Source: Molanna angustata (Eukaryota; Arthropoda; Insecta; Trichoptera; Molannidae). From it: DNA of 64,000 nucleotides. The stretch covers positions 8,819,562-8,883,561 of the forward strand of contig OY754972.1 in assembly GCA_963576475.1 (NCBI GenBank). Reading direction: 5' to 3'. Shown here piece after piece: positions 43,830 to 55,367 of the stretch; the stretch's first letter is position 1, and each line of letters begins with the position of its first letter. The translations under genes and the position numbers were made by a program. The notes under the pieces were generated by a model, which was not told the DNA's origin, did not search any database, and worked only from the letters and a program-made list of their open reading frames with translations.

Positions 43830-44175
43830 AACAACTCCTGCGCACCAGCGAAATGAACATACTGCGATACATAGCTGGCAAAAGTCTTCGTGATAGAGTC
43901 AGAAATACAGAGATTCGAAGAATTTGTGAAGCTTAGGACATCGTAAGATGGGGGCGCCAAAGGAGAAGGTACTGGAACGAACACGTCAGCCGCATGTCCG
44001 AAGATAGGATCCCAAAGATAGGCCGAGACAACGTACCGGAGGGGTCTCGACCACGAGGACGTCCACCAACATGGTGAGATAGCTATAGTTGGCAGTCCAC
44101 ATCACAGGAGGCTGAAAATGCAGCATAAAACAGGCCCTGGACCTAATGAAAGAACAATAAGAAGAAGAAGGAATT
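43830..44175 (+). mobile_element. LINE C-terminal fragment with GAA tail
   Basis: The frame reads LRTSEMNILRYIAGKSLRDR, VRNTEIRRICEA-stop-DIVRWG, WNEHVSRMSEDRIPKI and RPRGRPPTW-stop-DSYSW, ending in AGAAGAAGAAGG. It is one frame with three stops: the TAG after EA, the TGA after PTW and the TAA after AENAA. Confidence 0.85.
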
Positions 44176-44929
44176 ATTTCCATTTACTGTACTTTTATGA
44201 AACAATTCAGCCTTAAGGTTTAAATTTCACAATCCTTTTTTAATTATCATTTTGATTTCAAATTTTGATTACCAACGCGACCGTCAAAGCGTGAACTGGC
44301 GATTGGATAACTCATGTAATAATATCATCATTTGTATCCAATGAGAAAACATATAGTTACATATTATGGAAATGTATTAATTCCAATGCTCGCTACTCCC
44401 GATTAATGAACCGTGGTGAACCTTGCTGCCGAACGCCATGAATCCTTTGGGGACGGAAACACAAATGGTCCTGCTCGTGTAACGTGAGCATCTCAATTTG
44501 CATATATAGTGATAACTAACATAACCCCCATTCGTGCAAAAGGACACCAGATACGGTCGTGATGTCGCGCGATTTTCCCTCTACGGTGCGATTGAACAAG
44601 AGATATTTTCGGAGGACAATTTGATAGATCACGGATTTAGTCACATGTTTTACGTCCGATGTAAACCAATCTACCTACCATTCAAATGAAATTTACCAAC
44701 CAATATGATTGTGTTATGATCACACTAGTTAAAAAATAGTTATATGATGTAATCTGGAATGGTCTATGGATGCCGAATTCTAGAAATTTACATCGTATTC
44801 TCAGATCGAATGGAATGTACTTGTGACGGTCTAAAAGGCTCTGCATGTTTTGAATTATATTCAAGATCAGAAGGACATCTTACATCTGGGTAGTCTGAAT
44901 CACAGAATACCAATTATTGTTTAAGGGAA
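44176..44929. other. AT-rich noncoding
   Basis: Nothing recognised. Confidence 0.4.
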
Positions 44930-45200
44930 TTGGATAGAGCCATTGAAGGAAGAAATCTCAAGGATCGCATCAGGAATGAGACGATCAAGTCTAAATGCGA
45001 TGTCGAGGACATAACAAGATTAAGACGTAGCAGAAGACGCTTCTGGAGAGACTATGGACTACAATTAGATTATCATAATAATGTGAAGACAGATATTCTC
45101 AACAATAGAAGACCCGGGAGATTCCCAGGACAGTCCACCTTCACAAACAGGTCAAATGACCAAATTCACGACGACGAAGAAGACGAAAGATATAGGCAAT
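44930..45200 (+). mobile_element. LINE C-terminal fragment with GAC/GAA tail
   Basis: The ORF reads LDRAIEGRNLKDRIRNETIK then SKCDVEDITRLRRSRRRFWR, with PGRFPGQ and an acidic end made by the tail repeat ACGACGAAGAAGACGAA. It has the same domain order as 43830 (LRDRVRNTEI...). The frame is open, but only the C-terminal region remains. Confidence 0.75.
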
Positions 45201-46143
45201 AAAGCGACTTACTATAAGAAAATAAACTTATAAACTTACTATAGTATTACTATTATAAACTTACTTTTATAAACTTACTATTATAAGAGACTTAACCTCA
45301 CACTATTTCAGGACCAGGTGCCAGGAAGTGTTTGTTAATCATACTTAATATTTATTTTTTCAGGTTTTGGTCATATTTTTTTTAGAACTTGTTACCTATA
45401 ATATACTCTTGTGATTAGTATGTAGGTAATTGGTCTTATTTTTGTGCATCTTTTTTTATATAATTTTCAATTTGACTGTATACCTACAGATCCAAATAAA
45501 TAAATAAATCATTTCATTAAATTTAATTGAAATAAATATGTCTAAAAGTCCACTAAGCCGTTAATAAAATAAATTAATAAATAAAAATTTCATATTCTAA
45601 TCTTCTTGATGAATTATTCTTGACCAACCACCAGATTACAATAATTTTAAAGGTTCTACAAAACATATCATAGTAACATCACAGTTCTTGCATAAGTATT
45701 ATGCAATATTATAAATACAGAAAAAAGTAACTAAATATTTTTTTTAAATATTAACGGTCTTACTTGTTTGATTTCGTTAAAAGCTTACTAAACGCCCGAC
45801 TAGATAAGCACAACTAAAATAGTTAAGATCGGTATTTTTTTTTACTTATTAACGTACACTAAGATGTGGCTAACTAGTTCACCCTCATTTATTTTTTTCA
45901 TGTCAAAAAAAAGATAAATGCTTGTAATATTTGGATAAATGACATCGAAAAATGAAAACATCCACCGCGCTGTGCCGTGTTGAATCAATTTAAATACGAT
46001 TGCGATGAAGAATAACAAGGAAAAACGTTATAAGGATTAAATTTTTCTGTCATTCTCAAATATGCGTCGGATCATATGTGAAAGATCCGCCATTTTGAAA
46101 TATCTGGTATGACGCGTTAATCAAGCTTTAAACATCCTCTCAA
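45201..46143. other. AT-rich noncoding
   Basis: A retroelement-like AAAT tail occurs at about 45493-45507. Short TATAAACTTACT repeats lie at 45225-45290. Confidence 0.4.
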
Positions 46144-46977
46144 CCTGTACTAACTTGACGTCTACTAAATAAAAGTGTAATAAAAATAGTCACGGTTTAT
46201 AAGTAAACTTTCTCGTTAATCACGCTCTATTACCAGGTACTATAAATAGTTTCGTTTATAAGTAAGACGGTAGATAATCAACAACAACCTATGTACTAGA
46301 TTAAACTGTAATGAGGCTGTCAAAATATTCATATTCGTATGCATCAAATAAATACCTGTACTAACTTGACGTCTACTAAATAAAAGTGTAATAAAGATAG
46401 TCACGGTTTATAAGTAAACTTTTTTCGTAAATCACGCTCTATTACCAGGTACTATAGATAGTTTACGTTTATAAGACGGTAGATAATTAACAACACCCTA
46501 CTTGATTAAACAGTAATGAGGCTGTCAAAATATTCATATTCCTATGCATCAAATAAATACCTGTACTAACTTGACGTCTACTAAATAAAGGTGTAATAAA
46601 GATAGTCACGGTTTATAAGTAAACTTTTACGTAAATCACGCTCTATTACCAGGTACTGTAGATAATTTACGTTTATAAGTAACACGGTAGATAATTAACA
46701 ACACCTTACTAGATTAAACTGTAATGAGACTATCAAAATATTCATATTTGTTCGTATGCATCAAATATGTAAATACCTGTAGTGTACTAAATAAAGGTGA
46801 ATAACGACATTCATGGTTTAAAAGTAAACTTTTTCGTTAATCACGCTTTATTTCCAGATACTATAGATAGTTTACGTTTATAAGTAAGACGGTAGATAAT
46901 CAACAACACCCTACTAGATTAAACTGTAATGAGGCTGTCAAAATATTCATATTTATTCGTATGCATGAAATAAATAA
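46144..46977. repeat. Tandem array, four units of about 210 bp
   Basis: CCTGTACTAACTTGACGTCT starts units at 46144, 46355 and 46560; the fourth starts CCTGTAGTGTACTAAATAAA at 46776. Spacing is 211, 205 and 216 bp. Units share AGTCACGGTTTATAAGTAAA and CACGCTCTATTACCAGGTAC. The last unit is the most diverged. There is no coding potential. Confidence 0.9.
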
Positions 46978-47661
46978 AACAGGCGTATTATTTGAATATC
47001 TAATTACAATCCCTGCCAATTGGCATGGAAAAGAGAAGCATAAGGACGTATGATCTAACAAGTAAGTATATATGACAGCCAAGGGTTGAATGAGTTCATT
47101 ATTTGGCTTGATGAAATAATACGATATTCATAACTTGAGTTGGTGGTGTAATTACTACGTGGTACAATGAACAAATTAACCGACCGCATTTACTCCCTCG
47201 AGAGATAATTGAACCATCCAATATCTCCCCACGTTTCCTTAACTTTCTACCAAAATATCATTTCAGTTAAATTATTCCGTAACGTATTGTTAAACTTAAA
47301 TTTTAACAGATATCTTTAAAATATCATTAATAGATTTTAGCTGGGATATTATTATCTATTCTTTTCATTTTATTAGAATATATGTACACCAAAAAATATT
47401 TTGTGTGTTACAAAAAAAACGTACATTTCAGTAGGTACAAAAATATTTTATACAATTTTAAAATATCTATATCAACAAAAAAATATTGTGCTGTTTCTCA
47501 CAAGTTTTCTTCACGTTTACAATCACACTACCAATGTCAAACACATAATGTCAAACTTAGTTGTTTTATATAACAATAAAAGATTAATTCAAATACAGAA
47601 CATAATAATTATGTACATAGTCTATTGTGAAATGATATAAATAGTACTTAAACAAATACAC
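46978..47661. other. AT-rich noncoding
   Basis: Nothing recognised. Confidence 0.4.
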
Positions 47662-47711
47662 TTAGTTCATATTTTGATAAAAGTATTCAATTTTATCAAA
47701 ATATGAACTAA
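47662..47711. repeat. Perfect 21-bp hairpin with 8-base loop
   Basis: TTAGTTCATATTTTGATAAA plus A pairs without mismatch with 47691-47711. The loop is GTATTCAA. Confidence 0.8.
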
Positions 47712-47971
47712 ATTAAGCAGTTTTAACATACCTACATTATTATCGGTAATACACCAATTCTGAATGTTTCAGAGCTCTAACTAGTCGAGAAGTTAGTTAA
47801 AAATCAATTGTGAAATTCCAGCACGAACAGACAGGCACAATTAAATAAATGCGTTGTACACAAGAAACAAAGAATAAAAAAATGTTAAGACAACTTGGGT
47901 CGGTCTTATAAACGAAAGACCAAATATTCGTAAGTATGTTATGATTTACTAACGGATGGATGTTCCTTAAG

Positions 47972-48025
47972 TACATATGCATTTAGTTTTTTAAATGAAA
48001 TTTAAAAAAACTTAATGCATATGTA
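47972..48025. repeat. Hairpin of about 25-bp arms
   Basis: TACATATGCATTTAGTTTTT is nearly the reverse complement of text ending AATGCATATGTA. The loop is very short. One or two mismatches. Confidence 0.65.
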
Positions 48026-48039
48026 GGTACTAGTTACAA

Positions 48040-48181
48040 TTATTTTTTATTTTTTTTTATTTTATTAAGTTTACAATAACATATACAAAATATAAAACAA
48101 ACAAACTACATATATAGAAAAGATTCACAGTAAGACAAAACATATTTACCCTTTACTAGAGTGCAAGCACTCGTGTGTAAA
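48040..48181 (-). mobile_element. LINE 3' UTR fragment, minus
   Basis: It matches 29047-29183: ATACAAAATATAAAACAA, then the stem-loop at 48146-48181 with AGTGCAAGCACT, with T-rich text at 48044-48062 as the poly(A). No coding part remains. Confidence 0.75.
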
Positions 48182-48769
48182 GGAATATTTATTCATTCAT
48201 TTTTTTTAAATAAAATATAACGGTGAATTATTATTTTTAATTTTATTAAATTATTTTATTTAAATTTTTTTTATATGAAATAATTCAGTGTCATCAATGT
48301 CATGTTGAAATAATAAAATAATTGGTCAAAAACAAACTTGTAATCAAATTCGTTTTGGTTATTCAAAATCACTGTCGGACGACATTTTTTACCGAATAAA
48401 AGCAATTCAATATAAAAATCCAAAAAATATAAAACAGTATATTTCAAAATATTCGTAATATTAAAAATGTACCGCAACATAAAAAAAACAAGTGTGCTAA
48501 AACTCAATCCTCCCATAACTTATCGTTAACGAATGCCTAATCGGTGGTCCGACCGTCGGTCGGCGTCGGTAAAGGCTATCGGTAAAATTTTACTAAAATT
48601 TAACTAACGAATTATTATAAGACGAAATATAGAGCATTTGTATCAAATTTCGGTTTATTTGGTCTGAAATCTAACTAACGGACGTTTATAAGACCGGCCC
48701 TTTTAAACACTCAATTTAATTATTAATAAGTAAAGGATTGCGCTGACCTGGAAATTAAAAATATAAATG
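48182..48769. other. Inner right part of the TIR element and flank
   Basis: The minus ORF 48271-48516 is low complexity. A slightly GC-rich stretch with repeated GTCGGT lies at 48540-48585. Confidence 0.35.
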
Positions 48770-48935
48770 TGATGAGCGGTGGCAGAGCGGTAAGCGTGCC
48801 GGGTTATTAATCCAGTGGTCGCGAGTTCGAATCCTGGCACGGCCGATTTCGTTCAAGCATTTATGCTTAGTTTATGGAATGTATGAATATGTATATTATG
48901 TAGGTACATGCTTGTTACATGTGGTGAGTTTAATT
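48770..48935 (+). mobile_element. tRNA-derived SINE S2 with full head
   Basis: The head has the A-box GTGGCAGAGCGGTAAGCG and B-box GAGTTCGAATCC, followed by GGCACGGCCGATTTCGTT and AAGCATTTATGCTTAGTTTA. It lacks a clear poly(A). The body is shorter than in the 58613 copy. Confidence 0.85.
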
Positions 48936-50197
48936 TATTTTTTAAATTTATATTTCATTCGGAAACATAACAGATTTTTTTACTAACTTCATCATAATGC
49001 AATAACTCAATTGATAAAGAAATTAGCTCATTACAATGTTTCAATAAATTACATAAATATTTTTATATAGTTATTATTCCATGAAGACATAATTACATGA
49101 AACAAAATTTTGATAAGTTTCTCCTCATTCAGAAATCGAACTCGGATATGTATTCTTTAATTTATTTTATTTCAACAATAATCACACATAATATATTATC
49201 AACTTGAGAATGTGTTATTTTTTGCATAGATATTCGATATGTCACGAATTAATAATAAATTTATCTATCTACAAGACTTCGCCGTCAACTGTCGACAATT
49301 TTAAAATTAGCATTCGTCTGGCGTTTACTTGTTACTCATCATTATTATTGTTAAATCTATGGTTTATCTGCTGTTTAGTAAAGCTCGGGATACACGATGA
49401 CACTTGTCGCGACACCGAGTTAAAGTTGTAGGTTCGGTTTATGTTAACGGTGTTCCATATACTTGAGCTAGGAAATTAGCTGTATACATCGATGACAGAA
49501 ACAAAAAATAAAAATAAATGCAAAACAACTTTGAAACATTCGCCCTTATATTCAAATCACATAAAATTCGTTGACATTTGTGTGTTTTTGGTTTATTTTA
49601 TACTGATCTGTATGTTTTTTGTATCATAATTTAAACGTTGTTTTTTTTTCGTTATTTGAAATGTTTATGATTATTTTTGTATTGATATCGGTTAGAAATA
49701 GCGTTTTTTTTTGTTGTTATTTGTTATATTATTTTTTTGTAAAGTATATTTATCTTTCTTGTTTTCATATACACAAGCTAGAAGCTAAAATTAGGAAAGG
49801 ACAAAATAAGGCATTAATTAATTTTGATTACATGTAAAATATTGTATGTAATTCTCGGGTCTGTATGTGCATAAATTTAAATTAAAAAAAATATCGATTC
49901 AAAAAATTGTAGTCCGTGTAAATGAAATCGGCTTTAGGAATTGCAATTGCTGGATCCCGCTTCCAGCAATCCAGCACTTTTTTTGCATCTAGCGCTGCGG
50001 ATGCGCAATTAATAAATATTCGAAATAATGGGGTAAAAGTCTACCGTTTTATCAATAAAACAATACCATTCCGTGTAAAATTGTAACAATTCTTACATAG
50101 AATCTTAATTTTTTTTTTTGTATAAAAGTTATGATACGATAACTAATTCAAGTAAGACATTTGGAGATTAACCAATATTAAAAAAAATAACGTATTG
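48936..50197. other. AT-rich noncoding
   Basis: The ORFs at 49204-49431 and 49619-49837 are hydrophobic and not recognised. Confidence 0.4.
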
Positions 50198-50365
50198 CCA
50201 TGAAGAAACGCCGAGTTTGTAAGTCATTTGGTTTCTGTGCGGGCGTCCTCGGTTTGATCTCACGTTGATATTGCTTCTCTGGGCTGGAAACACTGGTTAG
50301 TTGGAAGAAATTGCCGCATGGCAATAAACTCGCGGCTTATGCAAAAGTAAAATATTAATCAATAA
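50198..50365 (+). mobile_element. SINE fragment with tRNA-like B-box
   Basis: The B-box-like CGGTTTGATCTCACG is followed by CTTCTCTGGGCTGGAAACAC and the 3' signature GGAAGAAATTGCCGCATGGC. The signature recurs at 14338. Confidence 0.6.
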
Positions 50366-50454
50366 ACTTAATAATTTTTCACGACAAAATAAGGAGAGAT
50401 ATTTCTTAGTAAATACCTACTGTTCTTAAGTGACTAAAATAAAATTATAAATAC

Positions 50455-50955
50455 AGCTAGTTGCATGAAACACATGAGATCCAACTGTCGATGGCAATAG
50501 TAGGTATGTATAATTGAAGAATAGGTACCAAACTATTAACACTTAAACACAAATTAATTAACATTTTAAGATATTTTGTTTTCTTTTTATAAAACATGTC
50601 AGGATATGATAAAATGGAGGTCAGTCTGTTTTTCCTACCCAGAATATGTACACAGCATGATGGTATGTATGTATGTTTGGAGATTAAGTATCAAACTATC
50701 GAATCCCCATAGATATTGTGTAGTGTATACTGCCTTACAAATTGTATGAAACGATGTCGTCACTGAATTCAATTTTTATAAAAATTATTAAAAATAGATT
50801 GAAATATAGGCAGTTAAACGCATAAATTTATCATAAAAAAATTTTTTTCTTAGTAAAAAAATGTTTGTAAACTTGATTTTTAAAAAGAAAACAAATTATA
50901 GATTTTGTATTTGTTTATATTTATACCAATTTTCAGCGTTATAGCTCTAATCGAC
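50455..50955 (+). repeat. Interspersed repeat R, copy 2
   Basis: It matches 12030-12440. It is interrupted at about 50625-50680 by a short piece that ends CAGCATGATGGTATGTATGT, the terminus of the family A LINE. Confidence 0.65.
50625..50680 (+). mobile_element. Family A LINE terminus only, inside repeat R
   Basis: GTTTTTCCTACCCAGAATAT then GATGGTATGTATGTATG. It is absent from the copy of R at 12030, so it inserted after the two copies separated. Confidence 0.6.
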
Positions 50956-52214
50956 ACAAGTCTCATAATTTGTGTCCCGAGCATTTTAGTTGCTGGTTGT
51001 TCTACGACACTTGCCTTTTTGATGAATTTTCCATCAGCAGCAGTAACTATGTAGGTACGACATGATGGTGCATAATATTCAAATTGAGTTACACCAACGC
51101 TTGATTACTCAAAGAAGCGGTTAATTCCCTTACCGAGTCGTTTGAGCTGAGTCTAGGCTAAAATTATGAACAGGTACATAATATGAGGTGTCAAAGGGAT
51201 GGCATAATTATGAAATATAGCAAACAATGAAGTTATCATAACTACAACATCTCCTCTCAAATATGGCGTTAGTTGTTTTAAAATATATTTAAACGTTGAA
51301 TACATTGCAGAACAAAGTTATTTTGTTCCAATATGAGCTATTTTCTAAAGTAATTTGGTATATTTCCGTTTACTAAAACAAGAATATAATGAATAGCTGT
51401 TGAATTACCTAAATATTAATAAATATCAGCTTTAGATATTTTTTTTAAGTTATTTTGCTACAATATGTAAACACGCAGAAACAGCGTCGAGCTTTTACAA
51501 ACTTTGTTCATTTTGTAGGCGCGGCAAAAGTTCCGATAGTTTTAGTTTCACTACTGCGCGATAGGTGTCTCCGCAGTCACTATACAGAGGTTCATCAAGA
51601 AACGGCTTGAAATGAATAAACTTACATACATTTTTATCATTTTCATTCTGCCGAATAAAATAATTTTTACAGGAACTATTTTTTTATTAATTCATTTTTT
51701 TTACCTATGTAAAATTCCCCTATTTGAGTGAAATATGTTAGTAAAAAAATTGATAGGATCCTAAAAAAATACAATGTTAATTTGAAAGTTGTTTCAATAT
51801 ATTGTAAATAACTTCACATCTTTCTCCTGTGTAGTATAGGCAGAGAGAGTCAAATACCACATTTTAAAAAATATATTTATTCATTAAATTTACATAGGTA
51901 GGTACAAACCGGATTAGGTACTAAGTATAAAATTATTAATTGGTATTACAGTTTTGGTCATAAAATTGTTACATAATTTTAAATTTACTATTTGTAAATA
52001 TTTTAAAATGACTCTTTGTAACCCAAAATAAATCAGATAAATAAAGTAGAATAAAGCCGGTTTATTTTTTAAATATCTACTCTTGCATAATTTTTATGAA
52101 TAATACTAGCTTTTATGTCCCGCCGTTGGCCAAGAATGTAAAATTGTGAAAGAAAAAGCAATCGTTTTTATAATATTGTCACCCAATTATTTTGCAATAT
52201 CAGACTATAAAAAG
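50956..52214. other. AT-rich noncoding
   Basis: A degenerate family A terminus-like phrase (GTAGTATAGGCAGAGAGAGT) appears at about 51831. Nothing else. Confidence 0.4.
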
Positions 52215-52870
52215 TGGTTTGAAATTTGATTGAGTTTAAGTATTGTAAAATGTTCAAGTGATGGCCACAACCCATTCTTTTTTATATATTGCTATAAAGT
52301 GTGAATGAAGTATAATATTTATACAATTTCTGCTCGCATGGACTATGCGTAATGGTTTTAAATATGACTGTTTATCAACGTTGTAAAGAGATTGGTTTGG
52401 CCACAACCCCCATTTTTAAATATTCGAAAACAAATTGTAATGTGTACCTATTGAAAATTTAGTAATTTTCGATGTTGGGATGTGGTTAAAATTTGATTAA
52501 ACAAACGTAGGTACTGAAAAGATCTAGTATTGGTCACATCCCATTCGTTTTTATATTTTTTCATCAAGTGTGCATTATATTTTTGCTCAATTTGACTGAA
52601 AGTCTTCATTAACGAAGAAGAAGAAGACTTGAACTATAGTAAATAGTTTTTAATTTGAATATAAATGTTGTGAAGAGTTCAGTAATGGCCACAACCCCCA
52701 TTCTTTAAATATTAGGTGTTGAAAATTATTCAAAATAGGATGATATAAATGGTTTAAATTTAATTAAACAAAAGTATTGAAAAGATTCTAGTGCAGGTTA
52801 TATCGTCACATCCCATATCCCATTCATTTCATATGTATTTTCATCAAGTGTGCATATCGTTAATAATATT
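52215..52870. repeat. Tandem array A, five ~135-bp units in a dimer pattern
   Basis: The key phrase occurs at 52263, 52399, 52532, 52687 and 52805. Two types alternate: GGCCACAACCCCCATTTTT (52399, 52687) and GTCACATCCCATTCGTTTTT (52532, 52805, with 52263 a variant). The dimer period is about 270-290 bp. The phrase also occurs singly at 17265, 22672 and 24868. Confidence 0.7.
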
Positions 52871-52874
52871 TCTG

Positions 52875-53372
52875 CACAATAGACTATTAGACTTAAAACT
52901 AACCCAAAAGACTAAATAAAAAAGAGAAAAATAAGTATAAGACTATAAGAAATAGTTTGTATAAAAAACTATTCCAATGGTCTACATAAAATAAGTAAAA
53001 ATACATATACCTAATAGAAGAATTAGACTATTGGAAAAAGATTGTATAAAAGCTCACCCAAAGGTCTACAAAAAAGAAGAAGAAGAATATTTAGACTATT
53101 GGAAATAGTTTGTATAAATACTGACCAAAAGGTCTACATAAAAGAAAATGAATAAGACTATTGGAAATAGTTTGTATTAAAACTCTCCCAAAAGTCTACG
53201 TACTTAAATGAAGAAGAATAATAATTAGACTAAAGGAAATAATTTTTATAAAAAAATGACCCAAATGTATACATAAAAGAAGAAGAAGATGATTTAGACA
53301 ATAGGAAATAGTTTGTATAAAAACTGCCCTAAAGGTCTACATAAAATTAAGAAGAAAAAGAATTAGACTCCA
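52875..53372. repeat. Tandem array B, about seven ~70-bp units
   Basis: GACTATTGGAAATAGTTTGT or variants begin units at 52941, 53026, 53094, 53156, 53228, 53297, and a remnant at 53366. Each unit also has AAAGGTCTACATAAA and a GAAGAA run. Confidence 0.85.
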
Positions 53373-53384
53373 GGACCCGCCGCT

Positions 53385-53545
53385 TCAGGCCCTTCAGTAC
53401 CTCCCGTCCCTTTAATCCCTCATTACGTCCCTTCCCATCAGGCCCTTCAGTACCTTCCGTCCCTTCAGGCAGTTTTATACCTCCCGTCCCTTCAGGCCCT
53501 TTAGTGCCTCCCTTCCCTTCATTACATCCCGTCCCATCAGTCGGT
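53385..53545. repeat. Tandem array C, GC-rich 27-bp and ~44-bp units
   Basis: CAGGCCCTTCAGTACCTCCC and variants recur at 53396, 53439, 53466, 53493 and 53538. Spacings are 43, 27, 27 and 45. The composition (C-rich, no AT bias) contrasts sharply with both sides. All short frames are Pro/Ser rich; no gene is claimed. Confidence 0.8.
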
Positions 53546-53550
53546 TAAGA

Positions 53551-54185
53551 AAAGTTTAAATCCAGAAACCATCCTGGAAGAACCGCGAAGAGATGAAAGA
53601 ACCTTCTTTTCCCAGGATGCTCTACTTAATAGGTAAAATGACTAAATACACGAAGAAGAAGAAAAAAGTTTAAACCCAGATACCTGCGAAGAGATGGAAG
53701 GACAGTTGGACCTTCTTCTCCCAGGATTCTCCAACTTCATAGGTAAAATGAGCAAAAATACACGATGAAGAAGAAGAAGAAGAAATAAGTTTAAATCCAG
53801 ATACCTGCGAAGAGATGGAAGGAAAATTGGACATTCTTCTCCCAGGTTAGTCCACCTTCAAAGGTAAAATGACCAAATAGACGATGAAGAAGAAGAAGAA
53901 ATAAGTTTAAATCCAGATACCTGCGAAGAGATGGAAGGAAAATTGGACATTCTTCTCCCAGGATAGTTCATCTTCATAGGTAAGATGACCAAGTACACGT
54001 TGAAGAAAAAGAAGAAAAAAGTTTATATGCAGAACCCGTCCTGGAAGACCTGTGAAGAGATGGAGGGACAGTTGGACCTTCTTTTCCCAGGATACTCCCC
54101 CTTCATAGGTAAAACGACCAAATACACGAAGAAGAAGAAGAATAAGAAAAAAGTTTAAATCCAAAAACCATCCTGGGCATACGCT
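53551..54185. repeat. Tandem array D, six ~115-bp units derived from a LINE terminus
   Basis: Unit starts (AAGTTTAAATCCAG) lie at 53551, 53665, 53786, 53902, 54018 and 54150. In units such as 54037 one frame reads GRPVKRWRDSWTFFSQDT then PPS and stop, followed by CACGAAGAAGAAG. That is the end of a LINE ORF plus its GAA tail, as in the single copy at 26798. Neighbouring units carry the same block with small changes. Confidence 0.85.
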
Positions 54186-55367
54186 CGACAATTCACCAAA
54201 GTTTCATTATAATCGGACAAACGGTTGATAAATAAATAAATAAAATAATTTTCCTATAGGAAATCAGTATAGGTATATTATTGTTGATTTGTAAGTAAAT
54301 AGTATTAGGTAGGTACCTACCTACAACAACCTTCTAAATAAATTCGATTCCTAACAAATTTTATTTGAATATCACATTCTTTCTGTAGCCATGGAAACGA
54401 TTCGAACACGTAAGTAATATCGAATGGTTCGGATACATTTTTTGAATATGTAGGTACCTACATTGGTTTGTTCGATGCCATAAAAATGAAAATTGTCAGA
54501 AAAATCAAATATTATTTACAAATTATGCAATTTTATTATGCCTATATCTTTACTAATAAATAACACATTTTTACAATATATGTCTTAAAACTTGCCGTAA
54601 TGTCTTGTGTTTCATTTTATTATTTCATAATTACATTTATTTCAAAGGTTTATTATTTTCAAGAACATATTCATTCGGTGGGAAAATGAAATATTGTATG
54701 AAAAGATATTAAAATGGCGGCGTTTATGTACAAAAGGCTTACTTTAAAAATAAGTTAAACATTATAATTATACCAAATATTCACCATGTTTTTCACTTAA
54801 ACGCTAAGTTATACTTGAAAATATATTTTCTTCGTGTAAATACGTACTTCTAACTTTTAAACTAACAGATATTTGCGTGCAAAATGTACACTTTTTTGAC
54901 AGATACGACTTGGAAAATTTTGTATGAAAAAAATAATTATTGAAATATTTTTAAAATTCAGCATTTTTATCGCATTATTTTTAGCGTGACACTGCATCAG
55001 GTATACAGGTACACGTTCGCACATAAATTAGATTTTTAGATGCTCTTGGTTTTTCAGAAGGCGTGAGACAAACACACACACACACACACACATACACACA
55101 CACAAACACTAACATTTTGATTGCTTTATTACTTTAGATTTATGTACATATAGGTACCTACTATTTTGACTTTTGTTCTTGCCTGGGGGAAATCACCTCC
55201 AGGCTCTAAGTCTGCCACATTGCGTTATATGCTAAAACCTTTTTATTTTTATTTCATATCGATAAAAACCAAGCGGAGTGTTTGATCCTTGGATCTATAC
55301 AATGATCTATTCGCATAGCGACCGCCACTCGTCCAATACTAAGAATACCTAATACATTGTCTCTTTC
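54186..55367. other. AT-rich noncoding with a CA microsatellite
   Basis: A CA repeat lies at about 55072-55110. Nothing else supported. Confidence 0.45.

Larger units (their letters stand above)
47897..48700. mobile_element. 804-bp TIR element, split by a LINE end
   Basis: The left end GGGTCGGTCTTATAAACG matches the reverse complement of the right end GGGCCGGTCTTATAAACG with one mismatch in 18. AGACCAAATA also occurs near both inner ends. No target duplication is certain. The interior contains an unrelated LINE 3' end (48040-48181) and a hairpin (47972-48025). Confidence 0.65.
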
